64,000 nucleotides of DNA from Stropharia rugosoannulata (lineage: Eukaryota; Basidiomycota; Agaricomycetes; Agaricales; Strophariaceae): NCBI GenBank assembly GCA_028532985.1, contig JANCIK010000005.1, forward strand, positions 2,982,501 to 3,046,500. Reading direction: 5' to 3'. This document shows, in pieces, positions 1 through 13,004 of this stretch (positions are counted from its first letter, which is position 1; every line of letters starts with the position of its first letter). A program made the position numbers and the translations under genes. A model generated the notes under the pieces. The model ran no database searches and was not told the origin of the DNA. It saw only the letters and a program-made list of their open reading frames with translations.

Positions 1-237
1 CACAGCACACCCTCCCTGCGACGAAGAAGCGCAAGGTGACCCCATCGGAAGCCTAAAGTTGAGGCAGAGTTTGAGTGGACATGCCCCGTCGCCAATTGTG
101 GACGGGTGCATGTTAGCGTCCGGATCAATGGAGTGTGGGGTCCAGAGAAGGAGGCTCCCGCAGCTCCCCGAGGCGGCAAGGTAGCGGGGGTGCGACCGAT
201 AGTCGAGCCTCGGGGTGCGATTGCTGTATTTGCATGA
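1..237 (+). pseudogene. 3' remnant of a mobile-element-associated ORF (partial)
   Basis: An open frame from about base 40 ends at TGA 235-237. It encodes a short Cys-containing tail (WTCPVANCGRVHVSVRINGV, then GVRPIVEPRGAIAVFA). From memory, this CP..NCG, 'xxNGVWGP' and 'PRGxxAV' layout is seen at the C terminus of repeated, transposon-linked ORFs in basidiomycetes. Upstream, bases 12-56 read as a basic stretch (ATKKRKVTPSEA) in another frame, and the two join only if one T near base 55 is dropped. That suggests decay, though the window edge also truncates it. Function unknown; the mobile-element origin is an inference. Confidence 0.3.
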
Positions 238-2533
238 TCTGGGTTGGAGGTTACCTCCTGCTTCTCATGCTCACTGTATCTCCATGCATTGCTTTCTAGA
301 TTCCGTATTTGCTGCATTTTTCCATGGTGCTATCTTAATATTATTCTCCTTGGTTGTGATGGTAAAGTGTTATTTGTTCTGGCACTCATTGCTTATACAC
401 TCTTTTGAGTGGTTCAAGAGTGGTATAAATCACCTAAAAAACTGTGAGGACTTGCGGGCGGCTCAGTGACCATTTTCTTTAACTTCGTGTCTATGCATCA
501 ACTAAACATCCAAGCCACTGCAATATCCTCGGTATTCCATTCAGCAACACTACTGCTAGAAATTTACTGGATCCCAGCAGTGACTTGGTATGCGCCGTCC
601 CTGCTCTATTCTTCCCAATGATACTTGCGACAGGCGGATTCACCCTTCATTGATCATCACCTGTTGCTCTACCCCTCCGCCAGTGTTGGCCCAAACAAAA
701 TCACAGGACGTCATACCTGTCGTTGCAGGCCAGATACGGATCTTATGCACGGTATATACTGGGACTGCGAACACGCGAAGACCCGCGTACAAAATTGACG
801 AACTCCCGCGTACTGCACCGCTTAAATCTGACGAAGAGTGCCGCGGCGGTAAGTACCGACGGGACCCGGTGGCACCTGTCGTAGCCGTTCATCCCGGACA
901 GCTTTTGCCTGCACTTACTCGGTGAAAGTAAAAACAAGGCGCCGTCACTGGTTGCCAGTGCGATATCTACTGTTAATATCTTTAGGTAAACAATAGGTCT
1001 GAGGACTCTGGGAATCCAAAAAATACATAGAAAACATGAGACCTGATTTCTTTTTTGAGAAGCTAGCGTTACCGCGGCGTCGTTTACTTAGACTTGAGTC
1101 TTGTGTCGGACATGAGTTTTCTCCTTCTGTGATCGGCTCAATGGCATTGCGTTGCACGAGGAAGCCTTGTAACTCGTACTCTCCATACTGGGATAGTCGA
1201 CACTAATGCCTGACAGGAAATGGCTCCCGCCACATACCCGGTCGAGACATTTGTACAGCTTACTACGGAGGTGTGATGATTGTCGAAAACAGCAGCCTCG
1301 ACGAGTCTGTGGGGGAGGCCTGGGGAGGCGGTGAGGCGTCTCGAAGCCGGATTGCCGCGAAGCCGCACGCGGCCGCTTGGTGTCGGCTGCACGGCTTGGA
1401 CACCACCATTCTCATGTGCCTGATTTTCAACAAGATATCGCAACTATGTATATACATGAGCGATAGAGTCTCTAAAATAGTCTAGTACAGCTCAAGGTCC
1501 TTGTGCTACTTATAATTAGGCTTTTCTTTTTCTTGAACATTGTCTTCAAGACTTCTCCGAGTCGACGGGCGCTTAGAATATCAAATACTGGTGGAGCTCA
1601 AATGGGGTATGCCATATGTAAACCACTATTTTTGCTTCCCTCAGTTCACTTATGCTCGTGCTCTTCGAGAACAATTCACTGCGGGTATGAAGTGATTAAA
1701 CCATGGATATGTATAGACCCGAGGTGCAGATGATTTTGTTATAGCCTGCAAAAGCAGCGGCGCCGCTGTTGTAGTACATGACACATTGCATTAATATGGG
1801 AATAGAAGAAACCACACAACGTTAAGAGATAGATGAGCAATATGTAAAAGAGCTACGTACATCATATGTACTGCATGAACACCTACAAAGAGTGTGTTAT
1901 ACTTAATGATAATGTGTTGGATCTTATAAATAGATCCGTCGCAGTCGGAAAAGTTGTTCCTATGTACTTACTTAGAATTGTAGCGGATTCGATGCGTAGT
2001 GGTTACGATCAGAGTACTTGGATGGTTATTTATATACTCAGACGATTGTAGATTATATGTAAAGAGCTATAACAGGTGAGGTGCTCAAATAAAATAATTG
2101 AGCGACCACAGTACTGACTCGGAACTAAGTCAATGAACAGTATTTACAGTTTTGATCCTGTGAAGGATGCCAATATACGGGCGGGCAGTTTTTGGGTGAT
2201 GATTCTCGTTGACTTCTCCGATGCTCTTTGCTAATCTGTCGATTGACGCCTAGTGAGGCGCAGTTGACGCGCGTGATTGATCCGGAGCGCCCACTTTTGT
2301 AAGTGGCTCAATAAACCGCGGAATTATCAAATGCACTCCGAGACAGCCGTTCATCGAACCCCCTCGTAACGAATGCTGGCGGCCATGGAACCTTACCTCA
2401 GGTAGCCTGGAAGGTGCTATAGTCTGGTGATTTCTGTTATGAATTGGCTGCGAACGGACCAGGGGAAACAGCGCATCAGCGGCGAGCGGGTGATACTGAT
2501 TCTGGGGCAGCGGAGCGAGTTTGAGGCTTTGCG
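238..2533. other. Intergenic stretch, no supported gene
   Basis: Open frames here are short, lack family motifs and cannot be joined by splice sites into longer ones. A GC-rich patch at about 1290-1400 stands out from AT-rich surroundings but shows no coding pattern I recognise. I see no RNA gene or array. Confidence 0.5.
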
Positions 2534-2541
2534 TATATAAA
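2534..2541 (+). promoter_or_regulatory. TATA-like box of halogenase gene 1
   Basis: TATATAAA lies 62 bases before the ATG at 2596. The two other halogenase genes have a similar element at almost the same distance (59 and 61 bases), which supports it as the core promoter. Confidence 0.6.
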
Positions 2542-2595
2542 CGGTGGGATTTCAGCAATAGGATTGACTGCAACACCCTACTACTGAACGCAGAC

Positions 2596-4762
2596 ATGAG
2601 CCAAATCGTAAATGCATTCACAAATGTATCTGTTCAGCCATTACTGACAGGACCGTTGTTTGAAGCCCTCGCACACGAAGGTCCTCGTTATCGGCGGTGG
2701 CCCCGGAGGCGCATATACCGCCACCATCCTCGCCAGGGAGAACATTGAGGTGACTCTTCTTGAAGCAGCACAATTTCCTCGGTATGGCTACTTAGCTATT
2801 GCGCTTGTCTATGTTGCTCATTATGTCTTGAAAGCTACCACATCGGCGAGAGTATGCTGCCGTCCATCAACCACTTCTACGAATTTATTGGTGCAGAGGA
2901 GAAGCTTCGCAGCTACGGCTTTGCCAAAAAGGTCGGCGCTGCTGCCAAGTTCAAGCAGAACAAGCGCGAAGCGTGTAAGCCGTAAGTATAAGCAAACTGT
3001 GTAGATTCTGATGGAGATTTAGACACGAACTTCATCGAGCATGATCCTCGCAATGCTGCGGTCAACGTAGTGAGTAATTGTTCCAATTTATTTCATCGCG
3101 GATCATTCATTCTCTGTTACAGATCCGGTCAGACCTCGATGAGCTCCTCCTTCGCCACGCACAAGAGTCCGGCGCCGCCGTCTTCGAGCAAACTCGTGTC
3201 ACAGAAATTATATTTGAGGAAAACCGTGATCCTGTTCGCTCGGACGACCCCCATCCTATCGCAGTCAGCTACGTTAAGAAAGATGGGACTTCTGGAAAGA
3301 TTTCTTTCGACTATCTGGTTGATGCCTCTGGAACCAAAGGACTCATGTCCACCAAGGTGCTTTTTTAAGGCTGGCCATGTTCATGTCTAATGGTTAACGA
3401 TGGACATTAGTACTTGAGGAACAGGAAGATGAACCATACTCTGCACAACATCGCCTGCTGGGGCTACTGGAGCGGTGCAGGGCAATACATGCCCGGGACT
3501 GAGCGTCATAATGCACCTTGGTTTGAGTCCTTAACCGGTAAGCCGCAGAAATAAATCAACGAAGGGATAAAATTAACGGATTAAACAGACGAGAGTGGTT
3601 GGGTGTGGTTCATCCCCCTCCACAACGGCACTGTCAGTACTGTTGTCTTACGAAGAGGTACTTACTAAACTAAGCTACACCTTAGGTATCAGTCGGCTTT
3701 GTCATGGACATGGAAATCAGCATTCAGAAGAAGGCCGCCCTCCGCGAAAAGAACCCAGATACTTACACTCTCCAAGCTCACTACCTCGATCAACTCCAAC
3801 ACGCCCCTGGTCTCCGCGAACTCTTGAAAAATGCCACTTTCAAAACTGAGGGAGGTGATGGTGGCGTCAAGAGTGCCAGTGACTTCAGTTACTCGGCCAA
3901 GTTCTACGCCGGTGACCACTACCGCCTTGTTGGAGATGCCGCCGGTATGTCGTATGCTGCGTTCTAAAAATTACCCATATTAACGGGGTCTTGGTAGCGT
4001 TCATTGATCCGTTCTTTTCGAGCGGTGTCCATTTGGCCCACATTGGTGGACTTTCTGCTGCCGTCTCAATTGCTGCCTCGATCAAGAAGCATTGCACCGA
4101 GCAAGAAGCCATCAGATATCACGACACACGGGTTTCACGATCGTACACTCGGTACGTTTTATCTGAGTGTGAATTTTACTATTATTGAACATCATCATGC
4201 CGTAGTTTCATGATGGTTGTATTGAGCGCCTACAAACAAATCAGGACACAGACCGGAGATCACCTTTCCCGGGCAGACGAAGATAACTACGACAGAGCGT
4301 TTGATTTCTACAGGCCCAGTACGTTTATATCTGCTCAGAAAATTTCTCAGACTAACGAAATCTCACTAAAAGTCATTCTCGGAACTGCTGATGTTGGTGC
4401 CAAGATAACTCAAGACGAGCTTGAAAAGGCACTCGATTTCTGCGCAGGTGATTATCGCAGTGGCATTCTATTTTTGGATAAGTCTAATATTGCCACTAGG
4501 TGTTCTGTTCCCCGGAGACCCTGAATTCAAGGACTCCGTAGGTACCCACATAGGGTTCGACCTGCTGAAGGCCAGCGAACCAATGACCGGATACGACGCT
4601 GGTGCTGCCAGGATCGATGCCAACCTTAACGAAGAGGAGGCTGCGACTGAGAACGGGAAGAAGGTCGCCCTTCGAACTGCCCTTGACTACATCGCGAAAG
4701 ACAAAATCGATAACTTCACGCCTATTCTCACACGTGGCTCGCTGGGTCTGAACAAAGATTAG
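2596..4762 (+). CDS. Flavin-dependent halogenase, copy 1
   Basis: Predicted FADH2-dependent halogenase of the basidiomycete (Armillaria ArmH-like) class, expected to chlorinate electron-rich aromatic or phenolic rings. Twelve exons close to 527 aa: 2596-2607, 2666-2781, 2835-2974, 3023-3069, 3123-3356, 3411-3537, 3589-3632, 3686-3944, 3998-4151, 4206-4318, 4373-4447, 4500-4762. The Rossmann motif GGGPGG is at residues 14-19, a KVGA motif carries the likely catalytic lysine (about Lys75), the halogenase signature WVWFIP is at 230-235, and the FxxPxxSxG motif (FIDPFFSSG) at about 328-336. Start chosen because the same four-codon first exon plus intron recurs in copies 2 and 3. No signal peptide, so probably cytosolic. 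Copy 2 is its closest relative and shares nine introns; only copy 1 has introns at 3633-3685 and 4152-4205. A poly(A)-like AATAAA follows at 4794. Substrate unknown. Confidence 0.92.
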
Positions 4763-6235
4763 ATATTCTCTGTACTCTTATGTATAGTTGTCCAATAAAT
4801 AAATTGTACTATTTCCCAACCACTCTCTATATCAGTGTGAAAGACCTCTGGAATATCCGTCCCCCCCGTACGAGTCCGTAAGAACAACTACTTTAATACG
4901 ATATCTACGAAAATAGTACGCGCTAAGAGACACTGTAAACTGCATTGAATGGAAATCAAGTATGGGGAAGCTGTATTTAAGTTGACGGCTTAACACCCTT
5001 AGGCTGCTGGAAGTCATTTGTAGCTTGAAGTTTTAGATTTGCATTACGTCTGTCAGTGGCTATCTAAGACTCTTCATTTAATTCCATGTGGGGCATGCGT
5101 ATAGATGTCTGTAAGATGCGAGGCGGATCTCTCGCTGCTTGAGCATTGAATTACCATGTCAGAGATTTCTGACAATCCTACATGCCAGATGTGCATATTG
5201 GTATAACTAAATAAGATATTTTTATAGATCCGACGGTAAATCCGACTTATTCAATCAAGTCCTTTCCTAAGTCCTCGGCATGTCTAACATCTGCTCATTG
5301 TAGGTGAGCAGTCATTTTGATTTGTGGTACACTATCCCCATTAGGGTATGTACGCTAAGCGCTGTACACGCGAGCTACACACGATTTTAAGACCGAGGTT
5401 ATAAACATATCTTGTCATAACATGTTACAAGTCTAGCTTCGGATCAATGTGAGCCCTCATATACATACCATCACCGGTGTGCTGTTACAGGTTGTTACAC
5501 ATTGTGTCATACAATACTGAAGACGTCGTGTTCGGTTGCACCACAGTACCGCCGCTTCAGCAGATGAACGAAATAATACATTGTTGCCCCGGGCATATCA
5601 TCTGCGGAAAAGCAGAAGCGGCGGGACCCAGGCAACCGGTGATATCAGTGGTTAGTGGCAGGTCCACTTGTAATGGCATTGGCCAGCGACGGTTGGCCAC
5701 CTTTTTATGCCGGCGAGCCCCCACTGATCATATACAGTTAAGACGGGTGCCACAGGATGATAGGTCATCAGGGATGTAGTGCTTTGGAATTTACTCTGCC
5801 TCGCGGATGAACATTCCCGCTCACGTCTACATATTGAATTCTTGACGACACTATCTGATAGACGCAGCTTCTTGCATCCTTCGAAATTCTCATAATGACC
5901 AAACTTTTTTTTTCATAATAAAAAATAATAAAAATAAAAATATGCTTTCATAGCCTAAATACGTAGCGATAAGGACTTGTTATAGCTCCAAGGTTTCTCC
6001 TACGCTCTATTACAGGTCCGAGGTCGTGTTCACTAGTTCATCGACATCAGCTGAATGCGTAGGTAACCAGGTCGGTTATTCCCGTACCATCAAATGATTC
6101 TAAATTTACACTACACGAGGTACTCCTATGCCGCCCGCCCTTGCGCCTGTGAAGAGGAGCAGCTGCGAAGAGTTGATCGGTAGAAAATCCAAAACGTTCT
6201 ATGAGCCAGAGTGCGTGGTGGGCGGGTCTGAAAGC
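4763..6235. other. Intergenic stretch between halogenases 1 and 2
   Basis: It holds the probable 3' UTR of copy 1 (AATAAA at 4794-4799) and an A/T-only-like tract at about 5905-5942 (a run of T, then A-rich). No open frame here carries a family motif. I see no PKS, P450 or regulator fragment. Confidence 0.5.
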
Positions 6236-6242
6236 ATATATG
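6236..6242 (+). promoter_or_regulatory. TATA-like box of halogenase gene 2
   Basis: ATATATG lies 59 bases before the ATG at 6295. It is weaker than the boxes of copies 1 and 3, but the spacing matches theirs. Confidence 0.4.
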
Positions 6243-6294
6243 AGCAGTTGCAGATGGCAGCAGAATCTCCAAAAATCTGTCGACCTCATTGAAC

Positions 6295-8395
6295 ATGAGC
6301 ATTGTAAGTCACTGCATACCTTCAGCATTGACAGTCGATGTCAACGCAACAACGTCACTAATTTTTTTTTCAAAAACCTGATAGCCATCCCACACATCTG
6401 TCCTCGTTATTGGAGGTGGTCCAGGCGGGGCGTACACCGCGACAGTCCTTGCCAGAGAGAATGTACAAGTCACTCTCCTCGAAGCTGCTCAATTCCCTCG
6501 GTAGCTAGGCTACGCCCGGCACATCTCAAAAGAATTATGACGCTCATTTTTTTTTGTTAGTTACCACATCGGGGAGAGTATGTTACCCTCCATTAATCAC
6601 TTCTACGAATACATCGGCGCAGAAGATAAGCTCCGCAACTTTGGCTTTGCCAAGAAGGTCGGCGCTGCGGCTAAATTTAAACAGAACAAGCGGGAGGCTT
6701 GTAGGTCCCGCGTTTTCACCTTTATTGAAAAGAATTACATGTGTTATTTTTAGACACCAACTTCATTGAACACGATCAGCGCAACGCGGCTGTCAATGTT
6801 GTAAGTACTGAAGTTATTTTTCGTTTAAATTACTCTCTGACTTGGTACTTCCGCAAGATCCGTTCCGACTTAGATGAACTTCTCCTCCGCCACGCTCAAG
6901 AGTCTGGAGCCTCGGTATTCGAGAACACTCGAGTAGTTAACATTCTCTTTGACGAGAACGCACCAAGGGATGACCCCAAGCCAGTGGCCGTCGACTATGT
7001 TACCAAAGACGGAAAGAGTGGTCGCATCTCTTTTGATTACCTCGTCGATGCCTCCGGAGTCAAGGGTCTCATGTCCACCAAAGTAAGTTAAATCAAAGAA
7101 TCAAGAATCAGCGCCGTCGCTGACCTTTGAATTAATTAGTACCTCAAAAACCGAGATATGAATCAGACTCTTCACAACGTCGCATGCTGGGGGTACTGGG
7201 AAAACGCTGGCATATATATGCCAGGGACCGAGCGCCACAACGCTCCGTGGTTTGAATCACTTACCGGTGAGCTCATTGGCGCTCCATAACTTGAGAGGGT
7301 GTACTTACCAAAGCACTCTCAGATGAGAGTGGCTGGGTCTGGTTTATTCCTCTGCACAATGGAACGGTCTCCGTTGGCTTCGTCATGGATATGTCAATCA
7401 GCATTAACAAGAAGGCAACGCTCCGCGAGAAGAATCCAGACACGTACTCCCTTCGCGCTCACTACCTCGACCAGCTGCAATACGCACCGGGAACCCAGGA
7501 GCTCCTCAAAAACGCAACCTTGAAATCTGACGATGGCGAAAGCGGCGTCAAGAGCGCGAGTGACTTCAGTTACTCCGCTGAATATTATGCCGGTGACCAC
7601 TACCGCCTGGTCGGCGACGCTGCTGGTACGCGCAAGTGCCCAAGTTCTGTGACGATGAACTGAAGAATCTTCCCCCTAGCTTTCATTGATCCTTTCTTCT
7701 CCAGTGGTGTCCACCTTGCGCACATCGGTGGTCTCTCCGCTGCCATCTCTATCTGTGCTTCGATGAAGAAACAGGTCACAGAAAAACAAGCAGCCAAGTA
7801 CCACGACATGCGCGTCTCCAGGTCGTACACCCGATTCATGATGGTCGTGCTGAGCGCCTATAAGCAAATAAGGACTCAAACCGGCGATGTCCTATCCACC
7901 GCTGAAGAGGACAACTACGACCGAGCATTTGACTTCTACCGCCCAAGTGAGCATTAATATCTTACACATGACACTCACTAATTCTGCAATAGTCATATTG
8001 GGAACCGCTGACGTCGGTGCTAAGATTACTCAGGACGAGCTTGAGAAGGCTTTAGACTTCTGCGCCGGTAAGCAGTCGCTGCCTTCCCCATATATGTCAG
8101 ATAGCTGAGCGGTGTCGCGCTGGCAGGCGTCCTGTTCCCTAACGATCCGGAGTTGAGAGACTCCATCGGCACGCGCATTGGATTTGATCTCCTCAAGGCC
8201 AGCGGCCCTATGACTGGATACGAGTCGCACCTCGCCAAGATAAACTCAGGCGCTGAGGGCGTCGATGAGGAAGACGAGAAGCGTCTCGCGCTCACCGGCG
8301 CGCTTGATGCCATTGCGCAGGACAACATTGACGGCTTCACGCCGAACTTGACCCATGGATCTCTCGGGCTGATGGCACATCCGAAAGCCATGTAA
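6295..8395 (+). CDS. Flavin-dependent halogenase, copy 2
   Basis: Second predicted aromatic/phenolic halogenase, 525 aa in ten exons: 6295-6303, 6385-6500, 6561-6700, 6754-6800, 6858-7082, 7140-7266, 7323-7625, 7680-7946, 7993-8067, 8127-8395. Exon lengths 116, 140, 47, 127 and 75 are identical to copy 1. The first exon codes only for M-S-I, then an 81-base intron, then [15 protein letters not shown]. Likely catalytic lysine is in KVGA (about Lys74), WVWFIP starts at about residue 226, and FIDPFFSSG is kept. It is three codons shorter than copy 1 before the second conserved block. It lacks the two introns that copy 1 has inside HNGT-VSVGF and SYTR-FMMV. All key residues are intact, so it should be active if expressed. 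Most likely a local duplicate of copy 1. Confidence 0.92.
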
Positions 8396-9718
8396 AGAGT
8401 TGGAGCCGTGCTATATATATTTGAGTTGTAATCTTGTAATATCAACTTTTTATGTAGAGATGTCTTAAGCTGTACAATATAGTTTTCCACGTTGGTATCA
8501 CTGCTCCGACTCCAAAATCAGATTTCCTTTCAAGATGTCGGCCCGTCCCCGTAGCGAATGAGAACGATATGCTACGATATGTCAAGCGTGCAGTCTCAGA
8601 GAAGCTTAGGGAAAGTCAAAGCGCATGGCTATTTACACAAGTGAATTAATTATGCGGCAGCATGACAGTGACGGTTCCTAGATTTCACCGCCCATGTGGG
8701 TCCTTGATTTGACATTTTTGGCAATATTTCCCATTTCTATCAATAAGATGCCGACGGCATGAGATGGTGTTGACCAAATTAGCGACAGGCACTGATGCAA
8801 CGGTTCACAGCCCGGCTCTACTACTCTAGTTAGAGCTGACTCTGCATGGTTTGAGGTGGCATATCTTCGTTGCGCTCACGCTAAAAGGAGACAGTAGTAG
8901 CTATAACATCTTCAAGTTATATTCGCAAAATAGGCTCTCAGCATGTTTTAGGGTAGTGTCGATGAACAAATCATGGTGGAGGTGGGTGAATTATGGTCGT
9001 GGGGCTGCCAGTCGCAGACGAAAAAGCACGCGCGTTTAGTAGTACCGTACTGTGACCTTCTCATGTGTTCGGTGCGTCCGACATGACAGTCACTGCCGGA
9101 ATGATAAGGAACTGTTTATCATGCATAATCAATATCTGCCGGAACCGCACACCATGACACACATAGCGCCTTGCACACCAGAGTTCAATTATCACTCAGA
9201 AGTAAATACACATGCAGTTGGACGATCTTGAGATCCGCGGCGGACCCAGTCAAGAATCTAGGGCGGCCAATTTCGGGCTCTATGCGCGGAGAATCGTTCG
9301 GCGTTAACCCCACTGTTGCCAGATGCTGTGACGCCAATACGAAGTATGGATATCTTAGATGCATAGGAATTTTGTCCGGACATGAAACAGAAATACAATA
9401 TTTAGCATTCTCATTGAAGCATCGAAAGTTGAAGAAAACAGTAAATAAAGCATAAAGAACCTCAAAAACAATAATACTGTTACAATACATTACACGCGCT
9501 TCATTGTGAACCAAGGATACCGCAAAATTCATACAATGATATGAAACCAGACAGGTTACGACTTACCTAAAGGTGAGTTCTGCCATTATTACTGGCCCGG
9601 ATATGTTTATTCTGGAGATGGTGGCATCAGGAATGGAAGACTGGATGCATCTAGTTCCCTTTACCACTACACTGCTTTCGTTCAGTTCCAACAACTCCTG
9701 AGTTTGGTATACAAATGT
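8396..9718. other. Intergenic stretch, no supported gene
   Basis: It contains the 3' UTR of halogenase 2 and the downstream region of the PX gene, which ends here on the other strand. The remaining open frames are short and show no recognisable domain, repeat or RNA. Confidence 0.5.
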
Positions 9719-10553
9719 TTAGCTCAAGACCCAGTCTCGGACAACTTCCCTGCCTCCAATATCTGGATGCAGCAGCACACTGGCAAGCCAGAACTGTAGA
9801 AGTTTGCGACGTGATTCAAGAAAAGCGGGTCTAAATCGTGCAAGGGGAGCTTTGGGGGGTAAAGATGGAAGGAAGGGAAGGATAGAAGGCTATCGGAAGT
9901 AAATATAAACGTATTTCGACAAGAAATTCAACTTACCGGCAAAGTTCTTTTCAGCCTTTCATGTAGTTCTTCGAACGCGGTATACCGCCGCAGAATGTGC
10001 ATCGTTGTACCTTCCCTTGTCACAATGGCACAATCATATGCGACATATGCGCCCGCTTTCCGGGCTTTGTCCTTGTCGCCCACGGTGGTCCAACCAGGAA
10101 TGGTCACGTCCTGCGCAAAGAGTGGCGAGTAGGTCGAGGCAGACGGGCTCGTATTATCGACAAGGAAGATATCAGCCGAGAAAATAGACTCTGGAGGCAA
10201 GAGCGACAACGCCCTCGCATGCCTTGCCTTTGCTAGCTTAGATGTTTTCGGTAAGTTTGGACCCGATGGAGTGTTGGTCCTGGTAAACTAGGAGGTTCAA
10301 GTCATCAACGCGCGTCAGCTCATTTTTGCCAATGCGGTGGACCCACATTGTCGGTGTCATCTTCGTATGTTCTACATAGTTCGTCGTACAGTCGCGCCTC
10401 TGCCTCTATGTCGATTCCGCCTTCGTTCGTCGTGGCCGGAATTAGTTCAAGCTTTGCAGTAGAGTTCGCAAATGGGTGTACGCGACTGACGTTTTCATTC
10501 GGAGCCTCTGAATGGTAGGTAAATGATTTCGGTTCGTTTGTTTGCGAGGCCAT
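9719..10553 (-). CDS. PX-domain protein (YPT35-like), apparent frameshift
   Basis: Reads on the minus strand as a phosphoinositide-binding PX protein, probably at endosome or vacuole membranes. Pieces: ATG at 10553 (MASQTNEP) to about 10325; a short segment with ELTRVDDLNLL; an exon after the acceptor near 10230 running to 9937; and a last exon 9889-9719 ending VRDWVLS. PX features are RRYTAFEELHERL, then a Pro-rich loop with PPK, then ARFRPAFLESRRKLL. The first two pieces are in different frames, and dropping one A from the A5 run (T5 on the + strand, 10323-10327) joins HWQ to NELTRV smoothly. No intron with good borders explains the shift. Either a sequencing or assembly indel, or a real disabling mutation. 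About 250 aa if restored; family PX proteins of this kind have similar size. Confidence 0.65.
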
Positions 10554-12943
10554 GCTCTCCGTAGCCGTGGGTGCTCGGACATCCAATATTTTGCGTAAAT
10601 GCTAAAAGCAATATGATTGAAGATCAAGCAGAATGAGTTCGAGAAGGAGCACTGGAAACCAGCGATAAGGCTGTTGTGGGAGTTGTCAGTAAGCTTTTGC
10701 TCCAGAGCTAGACTGTCATGAATGTCGGAACATAAGAAAACGGTGAAATGGAGACCCCGCCATGGTGGAGGAAGCCGCCGCCGTCATGCTCCACGGCCGT
10801 GACAGTGGGAAATAACGACAGGCACGTGTGACAGACATTGCGCTCGCCGCTCGCCATTAGTTCCGACCGAGGACCAACGATGTTAACCACAATCCTTTCC
10901 TCGGGGGATGGTGGTACGCTTGCTGAAGCTGCTGAATGGTACATGAGTCGAGACACCGCCAAGGGGGGCTAGCTCTGGCAGAAAGTAAGTCCAGACGCGT
11001 CGCGTTCCTCTTTTTTTTTGTCATTTCCCCGCTTTCATCGTCTTGATGGTTCGCTCGGTGTCGCTCGCGTACGGTGGACTTCACTCCGACAAAAACTCTG
11101 CAGTAACTACCCGTTGCTCTGATGCGAATGCTCAAACAGAAAGATCATGCTAGAAGAATCATTCTGGCTTCTTATCGGAGTCATTGAAGTTGCCCATGAC
11201 CATGACAAATGAACTCAAATGGACCCCGCGAGGCTTCCAGCGTTACCCTTTTCCAAGACCGTTGGGCAAATTATACGGCATAATTATCTCCATCATATTT
11301 TATCGCTTGAAGGAAGTGGGTTGTATGTGCAGGTGCCCCAGGTAATGATCTCCTTGTATTGCGGTCACTATGGGGGCAATAACTATGGGGTGTCCTTACA
11401 AACCCCACGGTGCACCTTAGATTAAAGGTGCGCAGGCCGATTGTTAAAAACGAAGTGGCTATTAATGTTTCTGGGGATCTTCTCTGCAATCACTGTCTTC
11501 TAGACACCGACGACTATGGAGTTACGTTGTGCATGTAGACATATGGGCTACAACCACTGGAGGTCGGTTCTATTTCGGAGTGATGGCACTCAAGACTCTT
11601 ACCCTGCTAAGCGGATGGCACAGCTTTCGCCTTCCTCCCTCACCTCTTGGACACTCGGAGTAAGGGATTGATCAGCTGCATCACTGTAATACAGACCCTT
11701 ACAACCCCTTTTCTGTTTGATGCGACATTAAAACCTAGTAAAACGTTGCGAAGCGATACAGACACCACGCACACAGGCACAATTTATGGATCAAGCCGCT
11801 CGAATTTCGAAAGGCAATTTGTTAATCTCATCAGTCATTCAACATCGTTCATTTGCAGTTGGCTGTTCACCGTGATTGTTGGACGTGAGCGCGCAAAATG
11901 CAGCGTTTTCTGTAACTAAATTGGAGTTTGCGGGACGATGAGAATTCGGGAATCTCATCCGGGAACTACGCAAGTTCGGGACCCAGGTTGGGACATGCAA
12001 GAGAGCCCCGCTTCACCGACATACCAGGGCAGATTTTCATCCACCAGACTTTGTGCATTTGAGGGCGCTGTTTTGATCTTAGGATTACAACCCTGGACTT
12101 TCAGGGAAGAAATCTGAAGAAATGTGGCCACTTCGTAGTCACGCCTATCCAAGCCTGCAGCCTAACTGTATCTGGAAACTTCCGGCTGCTCAAATCCAAT
12201 CAAATGTTCTTCCGTCTGTGTAGTCGGCATTCCTGCTTACTGGGAGTACTGATATTTACGAATGACCCGGTACGTCTATTACATTCAAGCATACTATTTT
12301 ACCTATGTCCGTTCATATTAGATCCCGACCGGCCACGTAGGATTAGGTTAACAAGGCAAGTGTGATTCGTCTCATCATGTATAGACTTGGGGCCTGTTCT
12401 GTCCCTGACGTCTCGGTTCGTCGTTTGACTGAGCTCTGGCTAGCAAACAGTCACGTATACTGGCGGAGGCTGATGTGGAATATAATCATTCTCGTCTGAA
12501 TCCATTAGGCAAGTTCGGTTAAGTGTTGTTTTTGAATCTCCACTGCTATGACACTCTATTCTCTAGTATTGTACAAGCTCAAAAGAGTTCTTAATTTCGA
12601 ATAATTCGCCGATAGAAGCAATATTCTTGATAATCAGGACTGTTTCGAGATTACCGTGGAATCAAAGGGAGCTGTAACCGACTACCATTTTGACCGTCGA
12701 TCCGTACGATTATGACCTGATAATAGAACGAGCTCTACATAGCAAGATTATGCCACATGGACCAGATAAATATCCCAGGGTGTGGTCTATCATGGGAGGT
12801 TAGGTATTCAGATACCCCAGGTAGCGCCGAAAATCCCGATTTAGCAAATCTTGCGATCTCGTGTTTGAAGACACCCTCCACACTCCGTCAAGCAGGCCTT
12901 GAGGATAGGGCTGCGGTAACCCGTCGTAGACGGGTAAATTTTC
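10554..12943. other. Intergenic stretch, no supported gene
   Basis: About 2.4 kb between the PX gene and halogenase 3. Several 60-90 codon open frames occur on both strands but none links by splicing or shows a known motif. No tRNA, TIR element or array found. Confidence 0.5.
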
Positions 12944-12950
12944 TATATAA
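12944..12950 (+). promoter_or_regulatory. TATA-like box of halogenase gene 3
   Basis: TATATAA lies 61 bases before the ATG at 13005, the same distance as in halogenase gene 1. Confidence 0.6.
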
Positions 12951-13004
12951 TGGGTGGATGTTTTCAATCAAACTCATTCAACAGTTCACCCTTCTTCAAC
13001 AGAG

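Noticed and set aside
5905..5942. A/T tract between halogenases 1 and 2 as a possible retroelement poly(A) end
   Set aside because: No element body, target duplication or coding remnant next to it.
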